This document shows positions 34,093-45,328 of a stretch of 64,000 nucleotides of DNA, piece after piece (the stretch's first letter is position 1; every line of letters starts with the position of its first letter). Position numbers and translations under genes: made by a program. The stretch lies in assembly GCA_007115705.1 (NCBI GenBank), contig QXEO01000549.1, positions 1,054,001 through 1,118,000 on the forward strand, read 5' to 3'. The notes beneath the pieces were generated by a model, which saw only the letters and a program-made list of their open reading frames with translations, searched no databases and was not told where the DNA came from. Source of the DNA: Dactylis glomerata (Eukaryota > Streptophyta > Magnoliopsida > Poales > Poaceae).

Positions 34093-37000
34093 CAACACAT
34101 CAGTGGTACTAGGAAGCTTTCCTAGCACGCACTGCCACACATCTCACTCACCTGCGCATCAGCAGCATCAAGAGCACCAAAAATAGCTCAAGAAACCCAC
34201 CATTTAATCCCAGGTAAACACAATCATTACCGTGATCATTCAGTGGAGCCAGTAAGCAGATCAAGGGCAAGGGAGGAGCAGGCCAGCTGAGAACGGTGAA
34301 GCAAACCCAGGATCAAGAAGGATTTGATCTAGAACAGTCAAGAGTGCCAGAAAAAGAAGGATCAGGCTTAGCTCAAGGAGATGAAGAATTCATCATGGAT
34401 AATATTTTATCAAGATCATCAAAAGAAGGACAAGTAAAAGAACTAGGAGCTAAAAAGAGGTATATCATAAATCATGGAATGGATCCAGAGGATCTATCAC
34501 CAAAAGCATCATAGTTCCAAATAGAGTATTTCATCATTTAGAAAGTGTTTAATAAGATTTAAGATCATTTGGTTTCAAACCAAATGAAACTGGCAACTTA
34601 AATAGCATGGAAATAAAAAGGCACCAAGTCTATCTAGGCTAAGATCTCTATTGCTATGCTCAGTCACAGAACACGATCACATAGCAGAGTAGCACATCAG
34701 ACTAGCACAAGATTATTTCCTAACTATAAAAGACACCAAGTTCAATTTAGTTTAAAGAACCATCAGACCTAGGTTAATTCAAAGGACCATGTTTAACCCA
34801 GAAGATTCCCTCCATCTTGTAAAAGTTATGGAATCACAGTCAGTGCTAAGAAAAAAAATAAAGCAAGTATCTATTCTCACCAGTTTAATAACTATTCATA
34901 AACTTGACCAAGTTTGGGAAGCAACCAGATCAAGCATACCTTGTATCTGTTCTTATACATGTATGCTATAATAATTCACCAGTAAATCACAAGCTTCAAG
35001 AGTATACTTAGGGTCCAGGATATCACTCTCAGGCCAACCAAGTAATACCATAGCAGCAACAAAGCACCATAACCATTTATATAAGCTCACAAGCAAGCCA
35101 TTAAGAAGATCATGCCCCTATATGCAACAACAATTTCTTCTTGCATATAAAAATGGGCTAGGAGTTAAAAAAGAGCAGGACTGAATTTCTTTAGTTAACT
35201 GATGTAAACATTCAGTCTCACCAGAATCCAAGTACCACTAGATCGCACAATTCTGCCATGGCTCAGTGGCCAGGCCACCACTAGAGAGCAGTAGAGAGGG
35301 AGGGAAGGAGGAGTAGCTCACAGTGCGTCAAAGGAGTGGCCGAGGTGGTGACACCGGGGTTGTGCCGGCAACATCATCCCGTCGGCGTGGAAGTGAAGGT
35401 CACATCACCATAGCACCACCAACACACCACCACACCAGCAGCAACAACATCACCACACCATTGCCTGCACCACCAGGGCAGCAACATCGCTAGTAAGCGG
35501 ATTGGAGGGGACGCCGGGGTTGCAGCTTGCTGCCGTCCTACAGGCATAGATGGAGGGGGAGGTGGTGGAGTAGAAGGGGGTAGTCGTGGTTGTCAACAAG
35601 GATTACCAGGAGCTCCAAGAGGAGGTGGGCAACGACAGTCAGTGCTAAACAGAGCGACGCTTGATAGTAGCGGTGGAGCGGAGGGTCGCATGCACGTGTG
35701 TGTGCTAAAGCGCGACAGTGTAGCGGTAACAGGAGGGAGGAGTAAGATGGGGCAGCTTTAGTTCGGCAGCGGCGCCGAAGAAAGCTGAGACCCGCCGGAG
35801 TTGGACCGGCGATGCTAGGGTTCCGAGGTCAAGGGCAAGCAGAGAAGGCTGCGGGGATCAAATCGATCCAGGTAGGGGTGTTGAGCCCGTCGGGGCGAAG
35901 CAGAACCCCATCTCATCGGCACCGGAGAGGGCCGGGAACGGCTGGGGAATGGTGGTGACACGGCGGTGACCAGGGGGACGCTCAGGGGTGTGCGGGTGTG
36001 GGGAGAATGGTGAGAGGGGGAGTGAGTGAGTCGGGTCGGGTCGGGTTCTTGACCCGAGTCAGGCCAGGCCAGGCCGACTCGGTCGACTGGACCAGTTGGG
36101 TTTGGCCCAACTAGCCCTATAGGCTCAGTTTTTTTGTTGGAAAATTAGGATAAATCATTCAGAAGGATACAACAACTCCAACTAAATCATTTTTATTTAA
36201 TAATAGGAAAATACTTAAAATAAGTAAAAATAATGATTAAGTGCTTCTTAAGTCCAAGAACCATCATATAACTCTCCTTTTGTTATTTGAACATTAACTC
36301 TTAAATCTTGAGTTCTTAAAATTGTTACTTACATGTCCTCACCATTAACCATCATTCTCTTGTAGCAAGGGGTGGTGCTAAACCCTAAAATAGTAATCTT
36401 CTTTTAAGCTTTATTTTGATAGTTATAAAACATTGTAAGTAACCTAAAAACCTTAACAACTTTGTGTGTGCAATTGAACATAAAAGTGCAACACATCACA
36501 AAGAAGTCACCCCTTTTCAATAATAATAAACCATCGGGGTTAGGTTATGCCTAGAGCGATGCATAGCATATCTTATGCATATCATGCTGCAGTTTTCTAA
36601 CATCATCCCTACCGGATGATGATTGCTATTTTAGAATTGGCATTTCTGTCGTATCGAAGAACTTGACTTGCATAATCTTGCAGTCAAAAAGGCAAGTTCA
36701 CTCTTGCTCATATCTCTTGTTTATATTTAGCAAATTACTTACAAATATACCTGTGGTATTACTACTGCATTTAAAAGCAAAAGTTCTTCTTTCTTAATCA
36801 ACTTGACTAGTGGTTAGCAACCACGGTGGTTGTTACCATAGGATGGTGGGCAATGGGACCATGGTATGAGTATTGGTGGAGGTCCCACTGCAACTGGAAA
36901 GTTCACCTAGGAAATAATAACCAATGTCGCCAGTAATTCTAGCGCCATAAATAACGGTCAACCATAAGATCTGGTATGGGATGGAGAAGTCAGTTGTACC

Positions 37001-37140
37001 AACTTCCTTCTGCATATCAACGGATGCGTCGTACCATAGCTGTTGGTATCCTGCTGGGAGCAACATGAGGGTGGAATCCCCTTAATGATTCCATGGTACT
37101 GGTGGTCTATGATGGATTGTAGGGAACCAATGTGGGAGCC

Positions 37141-37338
37141 CGAGGTCGGAAGCTACCAATGTGTTGGAGACTGGCGTGGGGAATATCTACCGAGATCGGA
37201 AATACCAAATGTTAGAAGACCGGCGTGTGTAAGTTAAATCGAGGTCGAAAACTACCTGCGGGTAGGCAACCGGCATGGATTGTATTAATCGAGGTCGGAC
37301 CTACCACAATGCGTAGGCGACCGACATGGATTGTTTTC
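37141..37338 (+). repeat. Four-unit hairpin array in T1 LTR
   Basis: Four ~50 bp units starting CGAGGTCGG or similar and ending near GGCATGG. Each can pair an outer stem (GTCGG with CCGAC, or with CTGGC through G-U pairs) around an inner stem that differs by unit: CCAA/TTGG, CTACC/GGTAG and CTAC/GTAG. Confidence 0.65.
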
Positions 37339-37485
37339 GAGGTTGGAACTACAAAAGGGTGGGTATGCGGGGTCGCAGAGGAGGACAGTGATTGGCTTGG
37401 ATCATCGACTGGCCCCATACAAAGGAAGTGTGGACGAGCTCATGACTCGGATGTGCAGAAAGGCTTTGATCTCTTATGGGTACAA

Positions 37486-37490
37486 GTGAC
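37486..37490. repeat. N1 target-site duplication, left
   Basis: GTGAC, repeated at 48221-48225. Confidence 0.92.
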
Positions 37491-39005
37491 TGATGGTGTG
37501 GTGTTGATGATGTAAATAACCGACCAGTTGGGAACCCCAAGAGAAGGTATGATGAGCACAGCAGCAAGTCTTCCCTCAGTTATGAAACTAAGGTTATCAA
37601 TCCAGTAGGAGAAAACCAAACTTAAGAAGGTGATGCTTGCTAGCTTAGTGAAACTCCGGACAATGGTGCCAGACAACTTGTTGGTGTGTCTTCACCTAGC
37701 AGCAACGTGAAACCTGCACATAACACAAACAAATACTTTGTCCCCAACTTATGATGAGGTTGTCAATCTCACCAGTTTGCTGTAAACAAAGGTATGAGCG
37801 TATCGAGTGGTAAAAGGATAATAAAAATGCAAGTAAAGTAAACAGTGCGAGTAAAGTAAAGCGATGTAACAATGTAAAAGAAGTTGGACCAGGGTCCACA
37901 GTTCACTAGTGGTGTCTCTCCATAAGATAAATAAAGCATGATGGGTAAACAAATTACAGTTGGGCAATTGATATAGTAAAGATAACGTACATACATCACG
38001 AGGATCACTATGAGGCTTACTCTGGGCATTACGACAAAATACATAGACCGTAATCCAACTGCATCTATGACTAAAAATCCACTCACGGGGATATCATCCG
38101 AACACTCCTTGAGTATTAAGTTGCGAACAACAGATAATCGCATGAACCCAACTATCGAGCATAAATACTCCCTCTTGGAATTACTAGCATCTACTCGGCC
38201 AAGATAGCTACTAGCAACGGAAAGCATGCAAGATCATAAACAACATAGAGATAACATAAGATATAATTTAGCACATCAACTTGACATAGTACCAATACTC
38301 ATCGGATCCCAATAAACACAACATGTATGATTACATAAAGATGATCTTGATCATGTAGGGCAGCTCACAAGATCTAAGCATGAAGCACATGGTGGAGAAG
38401 ACAACCATCTAGCTACTGATATGGACCCGTAGTCCAAGGTAGACTACTCACACATCACTCCGGAGGCGACCATGGTGGTGTAGAAGGCCTCCGGTAGGGA
38501 TTCCCCTCTCTGGCAAAGTGCCGAGAAGAGCTCCTGGATCCTCCCAATCTCGATTCGATGATGGCGGCGGCTTGCAGTATGTTTCTAGGAAAAGCAATCC
38601 GTCCCTTAGGTTTTTCCCATCGAGGGGTCTTTATAGGCGAAGGGGCTTCGTCAGGAGGTGGACCAGGCGGGCTCACCATGGGTGGGCGCGGCCAGGGGCT
38701 GGGACGTGCCCCCTTGTGGTGTGGCCAGCCTCTGGCACACCTCCGTCTCATCTTCGGTCTTCGCGAAGCTTTGGTAAAAATAGGAGGTTCGGCTTTTGTT
38801 TCGTCCAATTCTGAGAATATTTCCTGTGTAACTTTTCTGAAACACAAAAACAGTAGAAAACATGGAACTGGCACTGTGGCATCTTGTTAATAGGTTAGTT
38901 TTGGAAAATGCATAAAAACGCCACGAAGTGTAACAAAACACTAAGCAAATGGTGAAAGAACAAGCATGGAGCATCAAAAATTATAGATACGTTTGAGACG
39001 TATTA
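37491..39005 (-). repeat. N1 3' LTR (1,515 bp)
   Basis: Plus-strand ends TGATGGTGTGG and GACGTATTA. TATAAAG promoter element on the minus strand at 38629-38635. It lacks a ~125 bp stretch present in the other LTR (42959-43083), with GCAT at both deletion edges. Confidence 0.9.
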
Positions 39006-39020
39006 AGCATCCCCAAGCTT
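39006..39020 (-). other. N1 polypurine tract
   Basis: AAGCTTGGGGATGC on the minus strand adjoining the 3' LTR. The same motif recurs inside the element at 40911-40924 and, nearly, at 40858-40870. Confidence 0.75.
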
Positions 39021-41741
39021 AACTCCTGCTCGTCCTTGAGTAGGTAAGTGATAACAAAAGAATAAATTTTGAGGTGACATGCACCATCACAATCTTGATC
39101 ATCTATGTAAGCATTGAGTGCTGCGATCAAAAGAACTTAAAACATGGGCATGAAGATATAATTTTGACATTAAGAAACTTAGCAACCATTTTATAACATG
39201 AAGAAGAACACAAACGAAAGATCATGAATAATGAAACAATGAAAGTCAAACGTGTGTTCAAATCATATGGAAAACATAACAAATGGTTTTCAGCTTGTCC
39301 CTCATGGAATAGCAAAACATAAATGCATAGGACACCTTCAAGTTTAAGAGGGCGACTAGATACAAATAATTTAAGAACAAGTGAAACCAAAATAATGAAT
39401 CTATCAATGATAACTTTGGGACAATGCATATTATACTCAGAATGGCAACTATGCTCTCTTAGACGGTGCATAAATATAGAAGGTGGTGACTCAACATAAA
39501 AGTAAAGGAAAGGCCCTTCACAGAGGGAAGCAGTGATTAAACATGTGCTAGAGCTTTTTATTTGTAAAACAGAGAGATAAAAATTGGTTTTGAGAGGTGG
39601 TTGTCTTTGTCAACGACTGACAATGGGGTTCTTACTATCTTCCATACAAAAATGAAGCAACTTTTTGAGTTTGGCACTTTGGTGCTCTTTTATAAAGCTT
39701 GCCACTCCTCCCCACCTTTTTTCCTTTCACAAACCATGGCTAACCAATTCCATCGGGTGCCCACCAACATTCACATACCATGGAGGAGTGCCTTTTTTCT
39801 TTTATTTTTTCTCTTTTTTTCTGTTTGGAGTTTAGCAATATGGAAGATAGCAAATCCGACCACTACGTCCCCATGAGCTGAAAACAGTGTCACAAAACGA
39901 GAAGTGTTTTGAAGGTTTTTTTTGAAAGGTAGCACATGAAAATTTACTTGGAATGGCTTACAAATACCATGCATAGGAATTTATAGTGGACACAATGGCA
40001 AACTTGGTTTTTGGGAGTTGGATGCACGAGTAGAGCTTATACTCAGTACAAAATGAGGGCTAGCAAAAGACTGGGAGCGACCAACTAAGAGAGCAAAAAT
40101 GGCCATAATCATGCATAGTGACAAAGCAACATTAAGAGAAGCATAAAATGGCATCAAAAGTCAAAAAATAAATGATTATAGAGGCTTATGGCGACTTTGT
40201 ATGAGTCAAACATGTTGTGAGCATGCGCCAAATCAACCCAAATAAAGCATCAAAGGAGAAAACCAAATAAATGCTTCCACATAATAAAACAACGCATGAT
40301 TTTTTCAAAGGCTCATTAAGCAATCTCAATCATTTGAGACAAGTCATGCTACAGCAAAAATCACTAAGCATACTATCAAAACGACATCAAGCATGGCATG
40401 AAAAAGTCTAAGCCGCAGTCTAAACAAGCTCCTTTTTGTACCACTTTTTTGCATGAAACTTTTTCTCTTTTCCAACACCATTCGAACCTTTTTAAAACAA
40501 CTCTTTTGATGAATACCAACATAGAACAGAGGTCCAAATACACCTTGATGCAAATATAAAACAAGATCTGAACAAAAATCAAGGCGAAAAACAAAAGCTA
40601 AACGCAGTAGCAGAATTAGAGAACACTCGTTTGACGATAAGAGTGAAAAACAAAGTGTTCTTGGCAAATGAAAACGAGTACATCTCCTCCAAAAGAAATT
40701 TGTTGGGGTCCAACCATTTATTGCAGCAAAAAAATAGAACACAACTGAAAACTAAAGTAAAGACGCTCCAAGAAAAACACATAGTGCATGAAGCAATAAA
40801 AATATAGTGTGTTGAAAGATGACCTGATTTTTACCGATGAAGAAGGGTGCCTCGTTGGCATCCCCAAGCATTGACGCTTGTACCTCTTGGATATTTCTTG
40901 GGGTGCGTGGGCATCCCCAAGCTTGAGCTTTTGTCCATTCTTCATATCATCTCATCATTCTCCAATCCCTACACTTGAAAACTTCCTTCATACAAAACTC
41001 AACACAATTCTATTAGCAACGTTAGCATAAACAAAATAATGAATCAACCCTTTTGGTTCAGGTTTCAACTAAAAAACACCACATATATAGCATATACTAC
41101 TTTAGCAACTTCCCCAAAAGTTCCGTGATTAAAAGAACTAAAAAATAAAGCGATCGAGAGGCAAACACAAATAGTGGCAGAAATCTATCAAAACAGAACA
41201 GCTGACAAAGGTCGAATTTTTTGAGGACCTTCTGTTGCTCAAATCAAAAAGTGTAAAACTAATGAAATTTTGGATATAACCTGGGGAATGTGCACAAGAA
41301 ATCGCAGGTCAAAAAGATATCCTGAGAATTTTCACGAATTTGTACAGTGCAGCACCGAAATCTGTTTCAGGACAACAATTTCCCCAAATCTTACCTCACT
41401 CAAATTAGAGGTTTCTCTTGGCACAAAAACGAAATAAAAAGGATAAGGAGCATTTATTACAGTAGTAATAACTTCCAAGACCCAAGAGTGCTTTTCTTTA
41501 ACGCCTTTGAGCTAGGCGCAGAAAGTGCAAATCAAGTATTTTTGAAAGAAGCATTAAAATTCATTGTAGAAGTCTTTTAAATAAGACATTGTATTGCATC
41601 CACATAAGTTTTTGAAGACCCCTTGTGATCACACTTTGGTTCACTCAATTCACTAAAAAGATTTTCAGGACAGATCCAATCAAAATTATTTTCCAAAGCT
41701 TCATGCAATCCCAAGAGTTTGCTAGGTATTGGTACTTTGGT
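39021..41741 (-). other. N1 internal noncoding region
   Basis: No recognisable protein. It is rich in stops on both strands, with homology to N2 in reverse orientation over ~40090-41580. Confidence 0.7.
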
Positions 41742-42125
41742 TTATTCATTGGTTGTACCAACAACATTAATAGGCGAGCCAAGCATATTAAAATGCTCAA
41801 AAACTGTCCTAGCTTCAATAGCAACATCCCTAAATTCTCTACGCAAAGTCTCCAAGATAAAATCTTTCTTTTCAGAGTCTTCAATATCATGAAGCTTAAG
41901 AAACATGTGTTGCATAAAAGGATTAATGTTAACAAACCTAGCCTCCAACATGTGAACTATATAAGAAGCAACAACTTCATAACTAGGAGCAAGCTCAGCC
42001 AAAGATTTATCCTCAACATCTTTATGCATACTAATATGATTAAAGAACTCCTCAATGTTACCTTTCCCAATGATAGAACCACTACCTACTGAGAGGTCCG
42101 CCAAAACATACTTAGGGAACAACAT
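41742..42125 (-). CDS. Hypothetical protein in N1 leader region
   Basis: 127 codons, starting MLFPKYVLADLSV, about 150 bp after the primer site, where gag would be in a complete element. The composition looks protein-like (balanced charge; FNHISMHKDVEDKSLAELAPSYEVV, helical segments with FLKLHDIEDSEKKDFILETLRREF). After the stop, another frame (41645-41750) continues with plausible sequence, so the original protein may have been longer. I do not recognise a family. It could be the remains of a lineage-specific Athila protein or a captured gene fragment. Confidence 0.4.
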   Translation of the reverse strand: MLFPKYVLADLSVGSGSIIGKGNIEEFFNHISMHKDVEDKSLAELAPSYEVVASYIVHMLEARFVNINPFMQHMFLKLHDIEDSEKKDFILETLRREFRDVAIEARTVFEHFNMLGSPINVVGTTNE

Positions 42126-42277
42126 AATGAACTAAGAGTAATAAAGTAACAACTATAAAGGAAGCTAATTTTTTTGTATTTTTGATAAAATGATGCAAGC
42201 AAAAATAAAATAAAGCAAAACAATAAACAAAGTAAAAGATTGTGCGTGCGAGACTCCCCTTGCAGAAGTCTTCTCTC

Positions 42278-42295
42278 TCCCCGGCAATGGCGCCA
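42278..42295 (-). other. N1 primer binding site
   Basis: TGGCGCCATTGCCGGGGA on the minus strand, one base from the tRNA-Asp complement TGGCGCCGTTGCCGGGG, 11 bases from the LTR. Confidence 0.85.
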
Positions 42296-43740
42296 GAAAA
42301 CTTGCTTGATTGTGCGGTGTTGATGATGTAAATAACCGACCAGTTGGGAATCCCAAGAGAAGGTATGATGAGTATAGCAGCAAGTCTTCCCTCAGTTATG
42401 AAACCAAGGTTATCAATCCAGTAGGAGAAAGCCAAACTTAAGAAGGTGATGCTTGCTAGCTTAGTGACACTCCGGACAATGGCGCCATACAACTTGTTGG
42501 TGTGTCTTCACCTAGCAGCAATGCGAAACCTGCACACAACACAAACAAATACTTTGTCCCCAACTTACGATGAGGTTGTCAATCTCACCGGTTTGCTGTA
42601 AACAAATGTATGAGCATATCGAGTGGTAAAAGGATAATAATAATGCAAGTAAAGTAAACAGTGCGAGTAAAGTAAAGCGGTGTAACAATGTAAAGGAAGT
42701 TGGACCGGGGTCCATAGTTCACTAGTGGTGTCTCTCCATAAGATAAATAAAGCATGCTGGGTAAACAAATTACAGTTGGGCAATTGATAGAGTAAAGATA
42801 ACGTATATACATCACGAGGATCACTATGAGGCTTACTCTAGGCATTATGACAAAATACATAGACCGTAATCCAACTGCATCTATGACTAAAAATCCACTC
42901 GCGGGGATATCATCTGAACACCCCTCGAGTATTAAGTTGCGAACAACAGATAATCGCATTAAGCAAAGTGCATAATGTAAACAAAGCAAATATCCTTAGA
43001 CACAAGAATGTTGTTTTCTCCCTAGTGACAACAGCACATCTACAACCTTAGAGGCAACTGTCACTCCCCCAGATTAAATAGAGGCATGAACCCAACTATC
43101 GAGCATAAATACTCCCTCTTGGAGTTACTAGCATCTACTCGGCCAAGATAGCTACTAGCAACAGAAAGCATGCAAGATCATAAACAACATAGAGATCACA
43201 TAAGATATAACTAGCTGGGTGACCCGCGCATTTGCGCGGCTAGACATACATATTTGGGAGAAACCAATTATTGTTCAGCTTCATTCAGTTCTATTTTCAT
43301 GTCACCAAAATAGATTATAATGAAAGCATCCAATCAAATTACGGTTAGATTTGGGTAGACTTTTTGTTAAATGTGTAAAGTTGTTGACGCTAACCGTGTC
43401 ACATTTGAGGCAACCTACTAATGGATACAAAGCATATATATATAGGCCATATTATTTTCTCTTTGATCAACTCCTTTTGTGTCCTATTATATCTTTATCT
43501 ATAAAATATTTGGAAATTTCTCCTCAGAATTTATATGTTTTTCTACTTATATTCTCTCAGATCGTGGGGACAATTTTATTTATCTTCATGTTTCAGTATA
43601 TGAATTCAGCTAATGATTATATATGTATTTCATTCCAAAAATTGTCTAGTAAAAGATTTCATATGGGGCTCGAATTTTCCAAATCATTTTATTTCGTATG
43701 CTAAATTTCAATCTAGACTTCATTATATACTAAACAGGTA

Positions 43741-43833
43741 CTCTCTCCGATCGAAAATAAGTACCGGTGATTTATACTAACTTAGTATAAAATTTGTACT
43801 AAGTCACCGACACTTATTTCTGATCAGATAGAG
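43741..43833. mobile_element. Stowaway-type MITE (93 bp) inside H2
   Basis: Flanked by TA on both sides (43739-43740 and 43834-43835). Terminal inverted repeats of ~30 bp begin CTCTCTCCGATCGAAAATAA and its near complement ends with ATCAGATAGAG. This is the usual size and form of Stowaway elements (Tc1/mariner). Confidence 0.9.
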
Positions 43834-45162
43834 TACTCTCTATGGACATAGCATTGTATTTACCACCACGGCGACAGAAAAAAGTAATAACCCAAACGCA
43901 AGCTTGGCATAACTTATAATACACCTTATACTATTTTCGGTATTGCTGAGGCGTATGCTGGATCCTTATGGAAGTTTCTGTAACGCCCTATAGCACCATG
44001 TTGCCTTGGGTGAGCATTTGATTGCTCGACATATGTTCTTCTCTTGTCCTGAATTATGACCAGAAGATTGGTTGAACTTCTTACTGGTCTCTTTCTCAAC
44101 GATGCAAAGGCCATGAACTATCTCTTCTGTATCATCCATTCTATACCTTTGTCAGATCGTAGAAGCACGACACATTTTATACCTTGTAAAATAGTCCTAA
44201 CTCTTGAATATATACCTGATGCATTGAGCAGTCAGTTCTAACAATAGATCCTTGAGTTCGCCACCATGGACAACATCCGCGACCAAGCCCATTGGTGGGC
44301 GATTGAAGAACTCATTGTCTTGTATGGTTATGCAAAGACAAGTTCTAACATAGCTCATATTTCTCACTGCATCTCATCTAATCAATATGGCACATACTGA
44401 ACAAAGAGACTGAATCTACTCGTACACTATCCGATATGTCGATCTGATTCATGGACGCCTGCCATAAAAAGAGTCGAAAAGAAAGTTGTGCTGCTGTCGT
44501 GTTATATCTGCCGCCTATAGTGGCCATTGATCCTAATCAACACGTTTCCTTTTAGCGTTGTTGCTTATCGGATGATCTATATTGGCATGGCTCGCCCTTA
44601 AATTAGCGCGAGATCATAGATATTTTTCGCTTGTAACTTAGCCTTGCGGGATACGCTGCCAATTCAAAATCCATGTGACGATTGCTATTCAAAATCCACA
44701 GGACAACACTGCCGTGCACAACTTGTCAAACGTGATTTCTGGAATCATTGTGTTGATATAGGCAATGCATCATGAATCGGGAGTACTTGAAGTTGATGGC
44801 GTTGAATCATGCTAATCAGCTATCCGCCTTCGTTCAGTGCAATTGGTGGGTTTGTTGCGGTGATGTGTTGAATCCATTGGGATCGAAGCTTCGCTCCTTC
44901 AATCGGCGACCGCCAGGCACCCAAGCGCTACGCCGCTGTGCAACTTCAATCCGCCGGGTGGGACGGACTCGTCGAGTCATCGTGGACGTGTTCTTGCAGA
45001 TGACTTGGTACTGTTAGAAGCCTGCCTTGGAGCCATCTGGCCTTGGATTATAACGGGCGCATGTTGGTTTGGATCGTGCTTTTGATGCACCAGCCGGAGG
45101 TCACGGATGATATATAGGTTCCGCGATGGATTGCAAGAGTTCATGCCAAGTACGTACCATGC

Positions 45163-45243
45163 AATCGTATAGCAGTCTAGCTCTTCATACGATGGGTACA
45201 TATTAATCGTATAGCAGTATAGCTCTTCATACGATGGGGTACA
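45163..45243. repeat. 42-bp tandem duplication
   Basis: ATCGTATAGCAGT(C/A)TAGC and following bases occur twice in a row (45163-45200 and 45205-45243) with three differences, near the 5' end of H2. Confidence 0.85.
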
Positions 45244-45328
45244 CATTGATTAATCTTGATCGTTGATATGTTGCAAGAATAAATTGCTAAATCCGGACCA
45301 TTGGTTGTTAGTTATTTTAATAATATAA

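Larger units (their letters stand above)
32948..37490 (+). repeat. T1 3' LTR, piece b
   Basis: Continuation of the LTR begun at 21855. No gene is supported. It contains AT-rich sequence (33000-33350), a TATA box (34085-34092), a GC-rich block 35280-36120 with (CGGGT)n and CCAGG repeats at ~36030-36080, and a hairpin array at 37141-37338. Layout (promoter early, structured repeats late) parallels T2's LTR though the sequences differ. Cut at 37490 by N1. Confidence 0.7.

Noticed and set aside
36020..36090. CGGGT and CCAGG short repeats as a telomere-like tract
   Set aside because: Too short and not the plant telomere unit; simple sequence within T1's LTR.
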